DNA of 7,904 nucleotides from an uncultured bacterium (GTDB lineage: Bacteria > Actinomycetota > Actinomycetes > S36-B12): positions 1-7,904 of the forward strand of contig CAJAKT010000502.1 of assembly GCA_903940375.1 (NCBI GenBank). The letters run 5' to 3'. Made by a program: the position numbers and the translations under genes. Numbering within the stretch: the first letter of the stretch is position 1; every line of letters begins with the position of its first letter. Below the pieces are notes generated by a model that saw only the letters and a list, made by a program, of their open reading frames with translations, did not search any database and had not been told where the DNA came from. This document shows, in pieces, positions 5,957 through 7,904 of this stretch.

Positions 5957-6852
5957 CCCCGAAGGCGAGGGCGGCACTCGCCGTCCTTGGCGCAGCCCTC
6001 CTGTTCGGCACCACGGGCACGATTCGGCAGTTGCTGGCTCCCGATGCCCCCGGCCCCGGCGTCGCCGCACTGCGTCTGATCGTCGGAGCCGCCGGATTGG
6101 TCGCGTTCGTCGTCTGGTGTCGCGATGGGGCATCGCTCGTGGCCCTGTGGCGGCGACCCCGCGTCTGGCTCATGGGCGTTGCCGTTGCGGGTTATCAGGC
6201 GTTCTTCTTCATCGGCACGGCACGGACTGGTGTGGCGGTTGCCGCGCTCATCGCGCTGGGCAGCGCTCCCTTCCTGTCCGGACTGCTGGGGTGGGCGCTG
6301 CGTGAGGGTGCGCCGGGCTGGGCCTGGGCGGCCAGCACGTTCATCGGAGTTCTCGGCCTCGGCCTGCTGGTCGGGGGCAGTCTGAGCAGTGGTGACGCCC
6401 TGGGCATGCTGTCGGCTCTGGCGGCGGGAGCCAGCTATGCCGTGTTCACCGTCGTCGGAGTGGGCCTGTCGAGAGAGGGGTTCAGTGGGAGTTCCGTCCT
6501 GGCCTCGTCCTTCTCGATCGGAGCGGTGATCCTCATCCCGGCGGTGTTCGTGTCCACCTGGTGGCTGACGCCGGGCGGCATGGTGGTCGTGCTGTGGCTC
6601 GGCCTCGCAACGACGACCGTCGCCTACCTGCTGTTCGGGCTCGGGCTGAAGGTCCTGCAGCCCGGGCACATCGCGACGTTGACCCTGTTCGAGCCGGCAG
6701 TGGCGACCATTCTCGGTGTGGTGGTCCTGGGTGAGCCGCTGGCCGCAGTGGGGTGGGTCGGGTGCCTCCTGGTCGTCAGTGCCATAGCGTTACTGGGGAT
6801 CGCCGAGAATCGGCGGGAACCGTCGAGCGCTGGGCAGGAGGCCGTGGCATGA
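5953..6852 (+). CDS. EamA/DMT-superfamily transporter
   Basis: This is an inner-membrane protein of the drug/metabolite transporter superfamily. Relatives export amino acids, metabolites or drugs, but the substrate cannot be predicted here. The 299-aa product is strongly hydrophobic with about ten predicted membrane segments (roughly 7-25, 37-56, 71-90, 94-113, 121-141, 146-168, 178-201, 206-228, 239-260, 263-283). It has the duplicated EamA layout: GTTGT at 19-23 near the start of repeat one, and LFEPAVATILGVVVLGEPL beginning at 245 in repeat two. A short polar tail follows. The GTG at 5953 overlaps the preceding stop by 4 nt without a clear Shine-Dalgarno, so translation probably depends on coupling. 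Its stop overlaps the era start as ATGA. I do not remember a transporter at this point in the common actinobacterial order, so it may be a lineage-specific insertion. Confidence 0.92.
   Translation: MTPKARAALAVLGAALLFGTTGTIRQLLAPDAPGPGVAALRLIVGAAGLVAFVVWCRDGASLVALWRRPRVWLMGVAVAGYQAFFFIGTARTGVAVAALIALGSAPFLSGLLGWALREGAPGWAWAASTFIGVLGLGLLVGGSLSSGDALGMLSALAAGASYAVFTVVGVGLSREGFSGSSVLASSFSIGAVILIPAVFVSTWWLTPGGMVVVLWLGLATTTVAYLLFGLGLKVLQPGHIATLTLFEPAVATILGVVVLGEPLAAVGWVGCLLVVSAIALLGIAENRREPSSAGQEAVA
6836..6841 (+). promoter_or_regulatory. Ribosome binding site of era
   Basis: AGGAGG lies 7 nt before the ATG at 6849, inside the last codons of the transporter gene. It is the best Shine-Dalgarno in the window. 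It fixes the era start and suggests that era can be translated strongly and independently of the upstream cistron. Confidence 0.8.
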
Positions 6853-7775
6853 CCAGCCCGATCTTCCGCAGCGGATTCGCCTGCCTCGTCGGTCGTCCCA
6901 ATGCGGGCAAGTCGACGCTGACGAATGCCATGGTCGGTCGGAAGGTCGCGATCACGTCCGACCGTCCGCAGACGACGCGACGGGTGCTGCGCGGCATCGT
7001 CAACCGCCCCGACGGGCAGCTCATCATGGTCGACACTCCGGGCCTGCACCGACCGCGGACCCTGCTCGGTGAGCGGCTGAACGATCAGGTGCGCGAGACG
7101 TGGTCGAGTGTCGATGTCGTTGGCCTGTGCATCCCGGCGAATCAGTCGGTCGGTCCGGGAGATCGCTTCATTGCCACCGAACTGTCGCATCTGCGCCGCA
7201 AGCCGATCGTTGCGATCGTGACGAAGACAGACACCGTGAACAACGCGATCCTGGCGGAACGCCTGGCCGAGGTTGCCGAACTAGCGGAGCAGATCGGATT
7301 CGAGTGGACGGAGGTGATCCCGCTGTCTGCTCGGACGGGCGATCACGTCGTCCTGCTTGCCGAGCGGCTGATCTCCCATATGCCCGAAGGGCCGGTGCTC
7401 TTCCCCGAGGGCGACGATGACGAGGGGCAGACCATCGAGGTGGCTGTTGCGGAGCTGATCCGCGAGGCCGCGCTCGACGGAGTCCAGGACGAGTTGCCGC
7501 ATTCGATCGCCGTCGTGGTCGAGGAGATCGAGCCACGCCTCGATCGGCCAGCCGACCGGCCGCTGACCGATGTGCGGGCATCCCTGTTCGTCGAGCGCGA
7601 CACCCAGAAGGCGATCGTCATCGGCAAGGCCGGTTCGCGGCTCAAGCAGGTGGGCACCCGCGCGCGCCGCGAGATCGAGCTGCTGCTGGGCGTGCCGATC
7701 TACCTCGACATCCGGGTGAAGGTCGCCAAGGACTGGCAGAAGGACCCCAAGCAGCTCCGCCGCCTCGGGTTCTGA
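6849..7775 (+). CDS. era: GTPase Era
   Basis: Era is an essential GTPase that binds the 3' end of 16S rRNA and helps 30S assembly. The 308-aa product is full length. The G domain shows G1 GRPNAGKS at 15-22, the switch region ITSDRPQTTRR around 35-45 (G2), G3 DTPG at 62-65, G4 TKTD at 125-128 and G5 in LSARTG. G4 has Thr in place of the usual Asn, which I recall as common in actinobacterial Era, so the protein is probably active. The C-terminal KH domain has its GKAG loop at 259-262 and ends in the typical DWQKDPKQLRRLGF. The ATG at 6849 is supported by AGGAGG at 6836-6841; the frame is open 32 codons further upstream, but that part shadows the transporter gene. It is the last gene of the visible operon, next to other 16S rRNA factors (rsmE, ybeY). 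Confidence 0.97.
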   Translation: MTSPIFRSGFACLVGRPNAGKSTLTNAMVGRKVAITSDRPQTTRRVLRGIVNRPDGQLIMVDTPGLHRPRTLLGERLNDQVRETWSSVDVVGLCIPANQSVGPGDRFIATELSHLRRKPIVAIVTKTDTVNNAILAERLAEVAELAEQIGFEWTEVIPLSARTGDHVVLLAERLISHMPEGPVLFPEGDDDEGQTIEVAVAELIREAALDGVQDELPHSIAVVVEEIEPRLDRPADRPLTDVRASLFVERDTQKAIVIGKAGSRLKQVGTRARREIELLLGVPIYLDIRVKVAKDWQKDPKQLRRLGF

Positions 7776-7808
7776 CGGGGAGCAACGCCAGCGCCCGGGA
7801 CCAGCAGC

Positions 7809-7856
7809 GACCGGGAGAAGTGGCGACCGGGAGAAGTGGCGACCGGGAGAAGTGGC
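7809..7856. repeat. Three perfect tandem copies of a 16-bp unit downstream of era
   Basis: The unit gaccgggagaagtggc occurs three times head to tail without mismatch (7809-7824, 7825-7840, 7841-7856), starting 33 nt after the era stop. The next bases (gagaaa) begin like the unit and then diverge. The unit core cgggagaa has its reverse complement ttctcccg at 7891-7898, so each copy could pair with that downstream site. No coding sequence explains the array. It may be a slippage product, a protein-binding array or part of a 3' RNA structure; the sequence does not decide. Confidence 0.85.
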
Positions 7857-7895
7857 GAGAAACCCCCGAAGCACAGCTGTTCCTGGCCGTTTCTC
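7857..7895. other. Inverted repeat after the tandem array, possible stem-loop
   Basis: gagaaac (7857-7863) and gtttctc (7889-7895) form a perfect 7-bp inverted repeat around a 25-nt loop. The loop holds an 8-bp palindrome acagctgt (7873-7880). There is no T-run after the stem, so it is not a standard intrinsic terminator, and the window ends 9 nt later. The right arm overlaps the ttctcccg that could alternatively pair with the tandem repeats. The rest of the tail (7776-7808 and 7896-7904) shows nothing recognisable. Confidence 0.45.
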
Positions 7896-7904
7896 CCGCA
7901 ATGC

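Noticed and set aside
5122..6669. Open frame of 515 codons on the minus strand
   Set aside because: It lies wholly opposite the CorC-type, deaminase-like and transporter genes, all with clear family motifs. Its translation is rich in Arg, Gln, Ser and Gly without recognisable domains, as expected for antisense frames in high-GC DNA.
6753..6848. N-terminal extension of Era by 32 residues
   Set aside because: The frame is open, but the extension lies inside the transporter gene and does not resemble Era. The ATG at 6849 has AGGAGG at good spacing and gives the normal Era length.
7221..7232. TKTD in place of NKxD in Era as a sign of a defective GTPase
   Set aside because: I recall this substitution as common in actinobacterial Era proteins, and all other G motifs and the KH domain are intact.
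7809..7856. CRISPR array
   Set aside because: The 16-bp units are directly adjacent with no spacers, and no cas genes are near.
7857..7895. Intrinsic terminator after era
   Set aside because: The stem is only 7 bp with a long loop, and no T-tract follows it. It is kept only as an inverted repeat.

Overview
The window is a high-GC, gene-dense stretch of actinobacterial core chromosome. The gene order hrcA–dnaJ–rsmE–HIT–phoH–ybeY–CBS/CorC–CDA-like–era is, from general knowledge, the arrangement found in many Actinobacteria. The dnaJ is the second, hrcA-linked copy (dnaJ2 type) typical of that phylum. GTG and TTG starts, the short CDA-like gene before era, and the TKTD form of the Era G4 motif also fit. 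I cannot name a genus.

All ten genes are on the + strand and occupy positions 1-7775 almost without gaps. (1) 1-1770, heat shock: the C-terminal part of hrcA, whose start lies outside the window, then dnaJ. (2) 1767-4318, RNA and ribosome maintenance: rsmE (16S rRNA U1498 methylation), a HIT-family nucleotide hydrolase, a PhoH-type ATPase and the YbeY endoribonuclease. (3) 4315-6852, membrane and unknown functions: a CNNM/CBS/CorC-type membrane protein, a small cytidine-deaminase-like protein lacking catalytic motifs, and an EamA/DMT-family transporter. (4) 6849-7775: era, the GTPase for 30S assembly. (5) 7776-7904: non-coding tail with three perfect tandem copies of a 16-bp unit and an inverted repeat.

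Seven of the nine gene junctions are 4-nt to 11-nt contacts of the overlap or near-overlap kind seen in translationally coupled operons: six are overlaps (five of 4 nt, one of 8 nt), the others are gaps of 4, 11 and 24 nt. No gap can hold an ordinary intergenic promoter, so the simplest reading is one long operon read from a promoter upstream of the window, with possible promoters inside genes that I cannot see. HrcA, YbeY, PhoH, RsmE and Era together link stress response to ribosome quality and maturation.

This is mostly an ordinary conserved region, and I found no convincing new system. The points most worth checking are the apparently dead deaminase-like protein, the transporter gene placed between it and era, and the repeat cluster after era.
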